NCBI GenBank assembly: GCA_004154925.1
Contig: QJNS01000131.1
Coordinates: 1 to 64,000, forward strand
Length of the DNA: 64,000 nt
From: Monosporascus cannonballus
Taxonomy: Eukaryota > Ascomycota > Sordariomycetes > Xylariales
Direction of reading: 5' to 3'
Position numbers and translations under genes: made by a program. The notes under the pieces were generated by a model. It had not been told where the DNA came from. It did not search any database and worked only from the letters and a program-made list of their open reading frames with translations. Positions 13,828 to 28,800 of this stretch are shown piece by piece; within the stretch, counting starts at the first letter, position 1, and the number at the start of each line of letters is the position of its first letter.

Positions 13828-16800
13828 CGTTGTAAACTTTTGTTCAGTAATACCGTCAAACTTTGAGCAATATTTAATACTGTTAAAATATCGACCAGCG
13901 TTTAAAAAACCCCTATTCAGCAACTTTAGGTTCGAATTCGGGAATTAGAGAAAAAGATCCGACACATTAGGGTTACGTTATCTGCTTAAGCCTTTTTTCG
14001 TCTGTATAAAACCTAAGAAACCGAAATTTTACGATAAAAAAGGTAACTCGCAAACTTTCTTAATTTAGATACGGGTTTACTTTCGTTTTTTAAACTTTAA
14101 TAACTTAACGCATAAGATTTTAACGGTAGAAATATGCTTAACGAGCAATACAGCTAACTGGTTTAAGCTTATTATAAGAAATTTCCTGGAAATAAGAAAA
14201 TCGGATAAAAAAGATTTTATTAATAAGATTTTTTCGTTTTATATTAATTTCGAAAATAAAATACGTGATAATTTCGGTAATCCGGACGAAAAACGATTTA
14301 CGGCTTAATAATTTTTATAATTCTGATAAAAAGGATCTGCGTTTAAGTACGCCGTAACCTTTAAAAATTTTGTAATTAAGACAAAATAAAAAAATAATAA
14401 AGTCGATATTTTTATCGACATATTTTATAAAGGCTTAAAAATAATATAAAAAATAAAATTATTCGGATTAAATAATTAATTATTTTATATTAAAATATTT
14501 CAAAGGTAATTAAGATTAATAATTAATAATTTAAAAGATAATAAGAGAAAAAAGGATAATATACCTTACGATCGGGGTATAATAAGTTTAATTAGGGGAA
14601 GAAATAAAATATACCCCTTATTTCTCATGGAACGGCGCCAAAACCGATAGAATTCGGCGTTACTTATAGGTAAAACTGGAGCCAGATTAAATGTTTTAAT
14701 TATAGCAAAATGGGATATAAGGCCTATAAATATAAGAACTTTAAGAAATTACGATAAAATAACTAAATACTTATACCGAAAAAACAATTTAGGAATAATT
14801 AAAGAAATAATAATAAAGTTATTAATATAATCCAAGCCAAATACGTATTAGATTTATGATAAAAGATTTAATAAGGATTATTACGATAAGAAATTCGACG
14901 CAAAATGCAAAAAACCAGAAAACTAGTTTAATAGATATTACGAACATAATAAGAAATATTACGAAAATAATTACGTAAATATTAGAATTAAATAAAAACA
15001 ATTTATCTCGGAATTCTTAATCGATATGGCAAAATGCACGCTATATGTTATCAACGACAAAAATATCCCGATTACGAAAAATAAAAGTAATATATTTATA
15101 AACGAATTATTCGTATGGATTATAAAAGATTTGATTTTCCAAACCGTACCGGAAATAATAAAAACAATAAGTAATAATATCGATATTTTCGAACTATAGC
15201 CCCAGAAAATATCCAACAATTAGCCGAAACAAAAAGCTAGCTTAAAAAAACAATACCCGTAAGAAAACCTTTTTTATTATTGTAAATAATATAACTACCA
15301 AACGGAAAAAAAGTTAATTTAACGTACGGTTAAAAAGTACTATTAAAAACTATTACTGATTTTTATTTTAAGTTAATATCTATTATAAATCCCCCTAAAA
15401 AAGCTATTAAGAAAAAAATACATTAGTTTACAAGCGAATTCTGGAACGATAATTAACATAATATATAATAAAATATAATCGTAAATATTAAAAAATAATT
15501 TATTCGCTAAGAAAAGAAATTATAAAAGAATTAAAAGTAATTAATACGATTTAAAGGAATAATACGCCGGCAATAACGATAAATATAACAGCTTAATACG
15601 TTAAACGAAAAAATATAAATAAAATTTGATAAATTCGAATAAGAATTAAAAAAAGGTACTTATAAAAAAATCGCAAAATAACGAAACCCCGAAAAGTTAA
15701 AAAGAACTTTTACGAAAAGCTTTAAACGCGACGATAAGAAACGTTAATAACCTTATTACTTTGGATATACGAATCGAAATATATTAATATATCGCAATAG
15801 TAGATTACGGAGCTTTAAACAGGAATTATATTATACCAGATATGGTTAATAGGTTCAGATTGTTATGGAAATACAAGTTAAAATCTTATACAACGACAAA
15901 CGCCGAAAATCAGAAATTCGTTTACAATAACAGAAAAACTACATACGAAATTAATTACTTCGAGATTTTTATTTAAAAACGATATTAAATAATTAATTTC
16001 GATATCGTTTTATTCGGGAATTACGATATAATCTTAGGATTATTATAGATATGCTAATACGGAATCTTAATTAATAATAGGATTAACTAAGTAAAATTCG
16101 CCTTGTATCTTATTAACGGATAAAAAGAATTAAGATTTTAATACTTAATCGATAATGGCGACGAATATAGGCATAAGGATACGACAAAAACCTTATTATC
16201 TAAAAAAATAAATATACAAAAAAACGGATATTAAAGAAAAATACGACGTATTATTATTATTATCCGAACGAAATTGAAATAATTAAATAACGATTTAAAA
16301 TAAAAATAATAGCCCAAAAAATTAAAAAGTTTAATTAGTATATTACTATAATACTATAAATATACACAGCTTTTTAAAAAGAAGTTCGATACGAAATTAC
16401 TAGAATATAGCAAATAGGATTATAAAATAATTTTTAAGGAAAAATTCTTAACGAAGTTTTACCTTATTTATAATTTCAGTAAAAATAAATTACGTATTTT
16501 TAAAAAGAAATATCTGGAAAATCGACTATAAAAAGATAGATTAATTTTCGAAGTTACTAACAGAATATCCGATATTTTTCGTACTAAAAAAATTAGAAAA
16601 TTGCGACTTCTGGTTAATTATCGATAATTAAACGATATTATTATCAAAGATCAAATATTATTATCCCTAATTACGGAAATAAAAAACCGATTTTACGGAG
16701 CTAAATAATTTATAGCATTCGATCTTAAAAATAAATATAATTTTATTAAAATTAAAAAAATACGAATAAAAAATAATTTTTAAAATAAAACACGAACTGT

Positions 16801-17311
16801 TTAAGTATTTGGTTACGTTAATAAGATTTACGAACGTATTAATAATTTTTTAACGGATGGTAAATTTTGTATTACGAAAATACCTTAATATTTTCGTCGT
16901 TTGCTATCTTAACGACATTCTTATTTTTTCTAAAACGGAAAAAGCATACGCGGAATACGTTTATAAAGTTATTTGTTAACGCAGAAAAAAGTTAATTCCA
17001 TAAGCAGGAAATAAAATATTTAAGATATATTATTACCTTAGGACATATTAAAATGAACCCCAAAAACATCGTTACAATTACAAAATAGTAAATATTAACG
17101 ATAATTAAAAAGATATAAGTATTTCTTGGATTCGTTAATTATTACAGAAAGTTTATTCGAAACTTTAGCAAAATAACTATACCCCTAATAAATCTTACGA
17201 AAAAAAAGAATTTAAATGAACGCCAAATACAGAAAAAATATTTCGAGATATTAAAAATGCAATTATTAACGAGCTAATACTAATTATATATAATTTAAAC
17301 CGTTTCGTTAA
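13409..17311 (+). mobile_element. Ty3/gypsy LTR retrotransposon, 3'-truncated RIP relic (copy 1)
   Basis: A 5' LTR (13409-13827) is followed by decayed gag-pol. A gag zinc knuckle at 14689-14736 reads KCFNYSKMGYKAYKYK: the Cx2Cx4Hx4C spacing is kept, but Cys and His positions have become Tyr, the change expected from G-to-A. An RT domain near 16600-16930 reads NYRQLNDIIIKDQILLPLI, then FIAFDLKNKYNFIKIK and YLNDILIFSKTEK, where gypsy RT has YLDDIL. Collinearity with copy 2 (25547-32147) ends at about 17311, inside pol. RNase H, integrase and the 3' LTR are missing. It sits inside the copia 3' LTR, so it is the younger of the two. Confidence 0.88.
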
Positions 17312-20300
17312 ATACGTGTCATAATTTAAATATTTAACAAGTATGTAATTCATATGTTTTAAGTATTTAAAATTGCAATTTTTATTATACTAATACTTAT
17401 ATATATGTTTATAATTCGTGACATAATAAATAATTTTAATTAAAAACTTATCTCAATTTTTTGTAATATTAATATAAAATTTAACATCTTTTAATATTTT
17501 TGATTTTTAATCTCCTTTTCGTTACCGTATTTATATTTATATAATTCGTTTATTTTTATATTATTACTAGAATTGTCAATATTATCAAAACGTAATTTTT
17601 AGTAATTTAACATTATAAATAATTTTATTAAAAATTTAAAAAATACGCATTAAGAGTAAATAATATTTATCGAATAATAATATTAATAATAAATTAAAAC
17701 ATAAGTACGATATTAAGTTAAAAATAAAAAACTAAATTTTATCAGTTTTAATTAAAACTGATAATAAAATAACGTTTAATTTTAACGTAGTATTATAATT
17801 ATAAAATACTATAATTATATATATATATATATAACATTAATTAAAATTATTAATATATTATTTACTTTTTAAATTCGTTATTTTTATTAGTTTTTAAGTG
17901 GTTAAGCTTTATACGAAATATTAATTTATTTGTATTAGATAAAGTATATACTATAATAAATATATAATAATTTTATAATAAAAAATACTAGAATTTTATA
18001 TTACGTAATTACATACATAATATTTTATAAGTATTAATAAACTATTGTTTCAGTTTACAGCCTTTATATTATGATATCGAATTAAAAGTTTTAAAAGTTT
18101 ATATTCCGATTTTATTTAGTTTATTATATTAATTTTTAATATATTTTAATATTTTAAACTTTGAGGTAATTTGATATAAGTTATAAAACTAAGCTAAAAA
18201 ATCGATGATAGAAATGAATAAGTAATATAAATAATATTTAGTAATATTAAGAAAACTATTATTTTATTATTAATATAATTATTTTAATATCCGCTTTTTA
18301 AATATTAACTCGAAACGTTTAAAACTTCGGATTTTTAATAAACTTTTGTTAATTACGTTTTATAACTTGATTTTTTATAGCTAAAGTTAATATTTGTCAA
18401 GACACGGTTTTAATTAATATTTTTTAAAAGCTATTTACGCATTTTATCGTGATTTTGTTAACAAGTTTAGTAATTACTTTCTCTTCGAATTAAGGTTGTT
18501 TGAGTTTTTTAATAAAGGTCGACGGCCCGATTTAATTTTTTTTGCCGCGTTTTTCTCTTATTAATGTAATTAGATTTCAGACTAGTTCTTGGAATTCTCT
18601 TACTTTAATATTTTATACAAATATAATAATAATAATCAAATGTTTCGGATAACTGCTAAAATTATTAATATTAATATCGAATATATCGTCGTAATTAAAA
18701 TTACAATTTTTATATAAAGTTACTTAATAATATTAAATTACTTTCAAATAAAAAATGTTTTATGTTTAATTTTACAAAAATTATACTTATATAAAATGTA
18801 TTATAAAATAAAATACGGTTTTATATTTTTCTAATAATTATCGATTATAAAATATCGATAACGATTAATTACTGGAATTTACAAATTTGTAAAAAAAGTT
18901 TACATCGGTTAACTTTATAATAAAGAAAATTATTTTACAATTTTAAAATTTTATTATTTAGTACTCCGTATTTTTCGTATTAATACTTTTTATATTCTAA
19001 TATAAAGAACAAATAATATTATATATTATTTAATTCCTTTTTAGGAATTTAGTGCAAACGTGATTTAAAAATCGTTAAAACATACAAGTGTATTATTTTT
19101 TACTTTTTTATAAATAATATATATATAATTAAAGGGTCGAAATATTTATTTAAATATTATACAGATAGTATCATAATTAAAATATATCATTATATATATA
19201 TAACAAAGTAATAAACTGTGCTTTATACTATATGTGAATAAAATCCGCCGTAGAAAAATATAATGTTCTAGAATATTATTAAATAATTGTTAAATTTAAA
19301 AAAATTAGCTTCATAAAATAATATAAAGTATAAAAATCAATTGATATAATCAGAAATTAAAATATAGAAAATAACGTTATAATTAATATAATTTATATTA
19401 AAAATTAATTTAAAACCGGTACGATATTTATATATTTTTAATTTTTTTATTAAAATATTATATATTATTATATAACGGTAATACTATTATAATAATAATT
19501 AAATATTAAATATATATAACAAAGTAATAATAATTACAATTTCTAATAACACTATAAATTAATTAAAATAATTTTAATTTAAGTACAAATACAAATATCA
19601 AATGAAATAAATAAAATAAAAAATATAAATAAATAATTCCCGCCTATATTATTAATATTAAGATAAGGTATATAATAATATATAATATATTTAGGAACTT
19701 TACCCGCAATTAATAAATTACAAACATATTTATAATTAATATATATAATTAAAACTATATAATTATAAATATATAAATTATTACACTTATAACATATAAT
19801 AAAGAGCAATAAAAAATTTAAAAATATTATTTTTAATATAAAATATAATATATAAAAGAGGAATTCATTAATAATATAGATTATGTAAAATTTATAAAAT
19901 GTTACGACTTTTTAAATTTATTTAATAATATTATTGCTGCTAAATATATAATAAATATAATTAATATTATATATTAAAATATATATGTATAAGTTTAAAA
20001 ATATATTAGATTTTAATATATAAAATTATGTTAATTAGCACATAATAAAATTAATTAATATTTTTAAATTTAATATCCGCAATCAATATTATAATATATA
20101 TATTTTTTCTATATTTTACTATATTATAAAAATTAAAAGAATATATTAATAATATAATAAAAATGATTTTCTTGATATTTCTTTGTTAATATGTTTTAAA
20201 TAATTTTGAACTAATTTATTTTTTTACGTAATAAAATTAAATTACTTTATAATATTTTCGCAATATAACTTTTCTTTAAGAAATAATTTTAAGAACAAAT

Positions 20301-22421
20301 AATAAGATTTTAAATCAAAAAATAATTAAAATTAAAATTAAAATAAAACTATATTTTTTAAACATATTTTTAAGAATAAGTACTAAGATTTTAGATTTAA
20401 AAATAATCGAAATTAATATTAAAATGATTTGCACTAAAGTAAAACAGATAACGTAATTTTTATGAAAATACTTTTTACAAAAAATATATCTTATATATAA
20501 TCGATTATAAATATTAAATATATATTATTAAATTAAATTAAATTAATAAGAAATAGATTTTTAAATATATTTTAACATATAAATAAAAATATAATGTTTA
20601 TTAAAATATTAAATATTAAGAATTTATTTCGAAATATTTTAAGTAAGAATTAATAATAAAATACAGCTTATATTATAATATATTAATCGAATCATATAGA
20701 ATATTAAATTATTAAATTTATTAAAGATGATTAAATAATTATAGTTTTTATAATTTAACAAAAAAGTGATATAAATTAAACATCATATAAATAATACAAA
20801 AAGACTTTTATAATATTATAAATTAACATTATTAGTTAAAAATTTAGATTATACAAATATTTATAAACTATTTTTAAATATTTGATAGTATTATATAATT
20901 TAACTAAAAAGCTTTTAAAAAATTTAAATGCAAATATTATATTTAAAAATATAAGGCTCTAGAATTTAAAAATGTCAAAAAATTGTAAATATATAAATTA
21001 TAATACTTTACAAAAAAATAAAACGAAACTTTCTTCCAAAATATTTAAAACTATTAATTAATACTTTTATTATAAACACTATATATAAGTTAATTCGAAA
21101 TTATACGTTATAATTCATTATAAATAATACGATATGTTATATATTTTTATAAAAAATAAAATATTTAAATAAAATATAAATAATAAAATTTATCTAAATT
21201 GTCAATCTAACTAATTTTACTCTTTTTCATTAAAAGATATCTTACATATTTTATTTAAAATATTACTTTTTGTGTATAATTTTGTTATCGAAAATAAATC
21301 TATTAGGCTAATATAATAACTAAAAACTTGTAATAATATATAACACGATTTCGAAATTCAGTGATTAAAATTATATAAATAATAAAATTATATAGAAACA
21401 TTAAATTATTTGTAAAAGATTTAAAATAATGAAAAAAATAAAAGACTTATATTACTAGTTCGTATTTGTCCAATAAGTCATTTTTTACTTATCTGATAAT
21501 AATAAAAATAATATCGAATTATTGTAATTAGCAGTTTTAATTAGATTATCGATAATTTATATTATAAGATTATAAAATTTTTTCGTATATAAGATATTAC
21601 GATTATTTAAAACTAATTTATCTGTAACTAATTTAGTATTAAAAGCATTTTGAATAATTACGCTAAAATTATTTATAAATTAATTTTCTGTTTTTATTAT
21701 ACTCTGTTAATTATATTTATTTATATTATTATTAATAAATATAATATTATTAAAAGTGAAAACATTCAATTTTATGATTTTACAGCTTATTATTAAAACA
21801 TTTTCGAATTTTTCCCTAAGTTTTTAATCCAAACTAAATATTTTCTACCAAGTTTAAAATTTCAACATAAAAAATAAATACGATCGAAAATTGCGTTACG
21901 AAAATCTCGAATAATATAAGGTTTATTTTGTAAAAAAACCGAACGGATACAAAATTTGTATTATAAAGATATATAGTATTTTATTAAAAACAAATTTCGA
22001 GAAACGATAATATTAATATTATATATATTATTTTTTAACTAGCGGAATTTGTTAATAAATTACAAAATGTAATATTTACTTTTTCGATTAACTATTATTT
22101 ATTACAATTAAATTAACCGTTTTTATAAAAATAATAACGTTAATATTAATAGTTTAATATATTTAGTATATTTATATTATATAATATATTAAAAATATAA
22201 ATACATTCAGATTTTTAAAAAAAGAATAATAAAAATTTGAAATTTTTAAAGCAAAATAATATTAATAAATAATTAATTATTATTTTTAATAAAGTTAAAA
22301 ATATTTCCGATTTTATAATTATTTAATAAAAGTTTTTACTCAGTCCGTTTAGATAAAAACTCTAATCTTTAAAGTATAATATAAATAAATTATATTTTCG
22401 AATTAAAAATTAAATATTTAC
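17312..22421. other. Featureless AT-rich DNA
   Basis: About 5.1 kb of extreme AT with few C or G and visibly fewer CG dinucleotides than the flanking relics. The small ORFs (for example 19579-19809) are chance open frames of Asn/Ile/Tyr/Lys codons. A slightly GC-richer patch at about 18480-18610 may be part of an unrecognised old repeat. Confidence 0.7.
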
Positions 22422-22810
22422 TGTTACGAACTAGCTAGGCTAGGCCTGTAGAAACGGTCGAGCTAAGACCACAGAAGGCTACGTCAGCTCGAATCATCTG
22501 ATCAGTGCTCAGCGGAGCGTAACTGAATACTACTGAGCATCACTGAGCAACTGCTTAATAAAGCTTTACTGAGCAGAAATGAACAATAAAAAAAGAAATC
22601 CATATATAAATACGTTCGTTACTATAGTTTAGATAGCATTAGCTTGCAATATGCATCAATACCAATCGTTTGCAATACAATTTCGGCACTCTTGGTATTA
22701 CGAGACGTAACATACTACTGTATCCATTGCTCAGAATCCTACAATACTCCTACTAATATAAACTCGTACGACTAAGGTTTAATAGTTGGTTAAACCACCT
22801 AGCCGTCACA
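22422..22810 (+). mobile_element. Solo LTR (gypsy-related) with 5 bp target duplication TTTAC
   Basis: A 389 bp segment starting TGTTACGAAC and ending CCGTCACA, flanked by perfect direct repeats TTTAC at 22417-22421 and 22811-22815. Its 3' part (from about 22685, GGCACTCTTGGTATTACGAG onward) matches the 3' LTR of gypsy copy 2, including ACTGTAT..ATTGCTCAG and GGTTTAATAGTTGGTTAAACC. The 5' half is unrelated and lacks the 36 bp repeats. It is much less AT-rich than everything around it, so it was inserted later or was RIP-mutated less. LTR-LTR recombination is the usual source of such solos. Confidence 0.9.
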
Positions 22811-22815
22811 TTTAC

Positions 22816-24452
22816 AAATAACTTATTACGTTATTTAAAATGTTAAATAACGTATTATATATATATAATAATATTAAACTTTTACTAAAAATTCTTTACT
22901 TATTAATATATTTTAAATAAAATTTCCGTTTTTTTATTTAATGTAATAAAAATGTTTAAAATTATTTTAAATATAATAAATTTAAATTACGTAACCGTTA
23001 AATAAAAAATATATCTTTTATAAGTTCGGTAAATTCGATTTTCGAAAATAAATAAATAAAGCATTTCGAAAAATTTTATATATATTAAATATTGTTATTA
23101 TAAATAAATCGTATCGAATACATACATTTAATAAAAATAACATAGCTATATAAATATTATATCTATAAAAATAAACCGTTCGAAAAATATACCTGTGGAT
23201 AGTTTTCAATATAATTACGTTATTTTATTTAAAAATTAATAATTTGTTTTTAAAATTATTTATATTATATATGTTAAAATTATGTTATAAGATTAATATA
23301 TTTATATAAATATAAATAAAAACTTTATTTAAATATACACTAACGTAAAAATAAACAGAGAAATATAATTTTTTATTATATAAATCGATGATTCCGAGTT
23401 TTTAATTTATACTGTTTAAATATAATTAATTATTTGTTAATTCTTATAAATAAAATTAAAATCTTTCGAAAATCGATAAATTTTTGATTTTTTTAAAAAG
23501 AAATCCAACAAATATTATAAATATTATTAATAATATCATTGTTTTCCTTAAGTATATTTAACGAAATCGAAAAACATTTATTATACTGTATACGTTGTAA
23601 TTTTACAAAATCGAAAGTTTTTTTATTTATTATATTTATAAAATATATTAATATAAATAAATATATACAATTTAAATAATATTAATTATAAACTAAAAGA
23701 AAATATTAAATACTATTAAATATTATAATAATGGTTTACAATTTTATTTTATTTTATTAATTAAGTCAAAATAAAAATTATTTCAAATTTTTAAAATATA
23801 CCGTTATAATAACAGATAAAAATAAAAATTATATTATTATTAAAGAATTAATACTATTATTTTTAACTTTTTTTATTAGTCGAATTAAAAATATATTTAA
23901 TACATAAATAATTTTCCTTTAAAAAATTCGAAATAATAAAACCTAATATAATATATAAAGTAAATAATTACTATGAATTCTAGAAATTATTATAATTATA
24001 ATAATTAATATTCTAAAAAAATATAGAAATCTTCGAATTATTATTATTGTAACTTTGTTTTATTTTTTTATTTTACATTGTATAATTCTTTAGACATATT
24101 AATATTTTATTAAAATCTTTCAATTAATTTAAATTAAATATTTTTATAAATCGTTTATTTTAATTTTAAATAATAATTGTTTCAATAAACCGCGAAATTT
24201 AAGTTTTTTTTTAGAAAAATTATAAGTTTTTCGTATTATATATTATAATATTTACATATACTAAGGTTTTAATAGTCGAAATTAAATTTTTAATTAATTT
24301 TTATATATTAACAATTATATATATATATGTTTAAAACATAAATTCATTAATTAATTCGAATAATATAATTATACAATTAGACATTATTTTCGAACAAAAC
24401 TTAATTACAAAGAAAAGTTTTAAATATTAATATTAAAAATTTAATATACGTA
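22816..24452. other. Featureless AT-rich DNA
   Basis: CpG-poor AT-rich sequence with no recognisable element; the open frame at 23018-23209 (minus) is compositional. It ends at the TA target site (24451-24452) of transposon P1. Confidence 0.65.
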
Positions 24453-25546
24453 ACGTACTACATAAGTGAGCTGGATATATAAATAAGCTAAATACTTTCT
24501 TTTAATAATTTTATCATCCGACTTCAATTACTTATTTTTCAATAATTACGATATAGAACGGCTTACATAAAAATCGAAAATAGACTTAGCCGTTCAAACT
24601 AAAAAAATAACCCGAAAATTAATTATAAAAAACTTGGTTTTATTTATAATATCTTATATTCCGCTTTAAAAAGGCGATATAACAGTATATGCGCTCGAGC
24701 CGATATTATCTCTCCTTTACAAAAATTAACGCCGATCGAAAAAAAATTAATTATTAAAAAAGTTCTTAACCTAAATACGTAAACGTTTTTTATCCGACTT
24801 TAATACGTTAAAAATATAGCGAATTTGCTACTTACTTCACACGTTTTAATACGCGTTGGAATTAACTAAATATTTAATTTTATTAAACGGCAAAAAATTA
24901 AAACCCGTTTAAATTAACCGATAAATTACTAAAACGTGTTATACGAAAATCTAGAAATATTTCGACAGTAATTTAAGCTTATTCGGATTATAATCGCAAA
25001 ATATAGTATTGTAAAAGAAAATATTTATAACTTAAATAAAACGAGATTTTTAATAAAATTTTTTATAATAATAAGCATAATTATTATTAACGTTGAAAAT
25101 TAAAAACCTCTAAATAAACTTAATAAAAAATAAGAATAATCTATAATAATATAAACTATTAATTCTTAAAGCTAAATATTATCCTTATATATTATTTTTA
25201 TAAAAAAACTACTTTTTTCGCTAATTCGCCGATAAACTACTTTTACTCCACTAGAAATTTGTTATAAACGAAAGCAATTAGATATGAAATAAATTATATT
25301 TAAAATAAATTAAATATTTCGACAAATATATTAAAACGTATACCCAAAATTCGAAACCTTTTTTCTTTTTGAACGATTACGAAAATTATTAATCGATCAA
25401 ATTCGAAAATTATTACGCAAATAATAACATTATTATATTTTATATATCTGTCTATTTCTTTTATCGATTCTAACTTTTTAATATATCCTATTTTTTCGTA
25501 TTAAAATGCGCTTATTTACTATATATCGAAACTTTTATACGGTGGT

Positions 25547-25830
25547 TATTATAACCCAACGCTACGGCCTCGAAAACGGTCGTAACAAACGACTAAGCTA
25601 TGTAGGTCAAGTTACATAATAACTCAACAGGATCGATCGTAAAGCCTATAAAACCAGGCTTGACAAGATCGATCGTAAAGTTTGTAAAGCCAGGTTCGAT
25701 AGGATAGAAAAATCAAATATAATACGTTTATTAATTCCATAATTTAGATAATTTCAACTTGTAATAATAATTCGTTACTTAACCCGTCGACTTAAGGTTT
25801 AATAATTGGTTAAACCGTTTAACCGTTATA
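25547..25830 (+). repeat. 5' LTR of gypsy copy 2 (80 bp internal deletion)
   Basis: 284 bp against 364 bp for the 3' LTR. Both carry two 36 bp GATCGATCGTA units. The 5' copy lacks the roughly 80 bases between AATAATAATT and CCCGTCGACTTAAGG that the 3' LTR and the solo LTR retain. Confidence 0.88.
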
Positions 25831-28800
25831 CGTTACAAGCTTTTATTTAATAGTACCATTAAATTCTAAGCAATATTTAATACTGTTAAAATATCGACTA
25901 GGGTTTAAGAAACCCTTATTTAGCAGCTTTAGATTCGAATTCGGGAACTAGAGAAAAAAATCCGATAAATTAGGGTTACGCCACCTGCCTAACCCTTTTT
26001 CGCCTACATAAAACCTAAGAAGCCGGAGCCTTACGATAAAAAAAGATAACCCTTAAACCTTTTTAATTCAAATACGAATTTATTTTCGTTTCCTAAACCT
26101 TAATAACCTAGCGGATATAGTCCTAATAATAAAAATATGCCTAACGAGAAATACGGCTAATTGGTTTAAGCCTATTATAAGAAATTTTCTAAAAGTAAAA
26201 AAGGCAGATAAAAAGGATTTTACTAATAAAATCTTTTTATTTTATACCAATTTCGAGGATAAAATATGCAATAATTTCGGCAATCCGGATAAAAAACGAT
26301 TTACGGCTTAGTAACTTTTATAACTCCGACAAAAGGGACTTGCGTCCAAGTACGCCGTAACCTTTAAGAATTTTGCAGCTAAAGCCGGATAAAAAAATAA
26401 TGAAATTAATATTCTTATCGATATATTTTATAAAAAGTTAAAGGATAATATAAAAAATAAAATTATTCGAATCGAACGATTAATTGCTTTAAACCGGTAT
26501 ATTATAAAGGTAATTAAAATTAATAATTAACAGTTTGAAAAACGATAAAAAAAGACAATATGCTTGACGTTCAGAATATAATAGGTCCAATTAAGGAAAG
26601 AAACGAGACGTACTCTTTATTTTTTATAGAACGGCGCTAGGACTTATGGAATTCGGCGTTATTTATAGATAAGATTAAAGCCAGATTAAATGTTTTAATT
26701 ATAACAAAATGGGATATAAAATCTATAAATATAAGAAACCTAAGAAATTACGGCAAAATAACTAGATCCCTATACCGGAAAAACAGTCCAAAAATAAATC
26801 AAAAAATGTTAACAAAGTTATTAATATAATTTAAGCTAAGTATATATTAGGCCCGTAACAAAAAGTCCAATAGGGATTATTACGATAAAAGATTTAACGA
26901 AAAATGCGAAAAATTAAAAAGCTGGCTTAATAAATATTAAAAATACAGCAAAAAGCATTATAAGGATAATTACGCAAATACTAGAACTAAACAAAAAAAA
27001 TTTATCTCAAAATCCCTAATTAATATGGCAAAATGCACGTTATACATTGTCGACGACGAAAATATCCCGATTACGAAAAATAAAAACAGCATATTTACGA
27101 ACAAATTACCTATATATATTATGAAAGATTTGATTTTTCAAACCGTACCGGAGATAATAAGGACGATAAGTAATGGTATTAACAGTTTCGAACCATAGCC
27201 CCAGGAGATATTTAGCAATTAATCGAAACAAAAAGTTAACCTAAAAAAAATAATGCCCGTAAGAAAATCCTTTTTATTATTATAAATAATATAATTACCA
27301 AACGAAAAAAGAATTAATCCAACGTACGGTTAAAAATATTATTAAAAAGTTATTACAAACGTTTATTTTTAATTAATATTTACTATAAATCCCCAGGAAA
27401 AGAAAATTATTAAAAAAGAAATACATTAATTTATAAAAAATCTTTAAAACGATAATTAAAACGACGTATAATAAAATACAGTTGCAAATATAAGAAAATA
27501 ATTTATTCGATAAAAAGAAAAACTGCAAAAAAACTAAAACTAATTAATACGGTTCGAAGAAATAATACGCCGGCAATAATAATAAATATAATAACTTAAC
27601 GCGTTAAACGAAAAAACATAAATAAAGTTTAACAAATTCGCACAGAAATTAAAAAAAGGTTATTTATAAAAAAGCCGTAAAATAACGAAACCCAGAGGAA
27701 TTAAAGAGAACTTTTAAAAAAGGCTTTAAACGCGACAATAAAAAACGTTAACGATTTTATTACTTTAAATATACAAATCGGAACGCATTAATATATTGCA
27801 ATAATAAATTATAAAGCTTTAGGCGGAAATTATATTATACCGGATATAATTAATAAGTTTAAACTGTTATAAAGATATAAGTTAAAATTTTATATAGCGA
27901 CAAATGCCGAAAGTTAAAAATTCGCCTATGATAACGGGAAAATTATGCGCGAAATTAATTATTTGGAGATTTTTATTTAAGGACGATATTAAATAATTAA
28001 GTTCGATATCGTTTTATTCGGAAATTACGATATAATCTTAGGATTATTATAAATATACTAGTACGGAATTTTAATTAACGGAAAAATTAATTAAATAAAG
28101 TTTATTTTATTTTTTATTAATAAACGAAAAAAAGAAAAATTAAGATCTTAATGTTCGATCGATGATAACGACGAATGCAGGCATAAGAATACGATAGAAA
28201 CCTTATTACTCAAAAAAATAAAATACAAAAAAAAACGAATATCAAAAAAATACGACATATCGTTATTATTATTAGAACGAAATTAAAGTAATTAAATAAT
28301 GACTTAAAACAACAGCAGCCTCAGGAATTAAAGGATTTAACTAATATGCTATTATAATATCACAGATATAAACAGCTTTTTAGAAAAAAGCTTGATATAA
28401 AATTATTAAAACATAGCGAATAAAATTACGAAATAATCCTTAAAAAGGATTTTCGACAAAGTTTTACCCTATTTACAACCTTAGTGGAAATGAATTACGT
28501 ATTTTCCGAGAATACCTAAAAGATCGGCTATAAAAAGGATGGATTCGATCTTCGAAGTTACTAGTAGAATATCTTATGTTTTTCGTATCAAAAAAAACGA
28601 AAAATTACGACTTATAGTTAACTATCGACAATTAAACGATATTATTATTAAGGATTGAATATTATTATCCTTAATTACGGAAATAAAAAATCAATTTTAT
28701 AAAGCTAAATAATTTACAGTATTCGATCTTAAAAATAAATATAACCTTATTAGGATTAAAAAAGGATACGAATAAAAAACAGTATTTAAAACGAAATACG

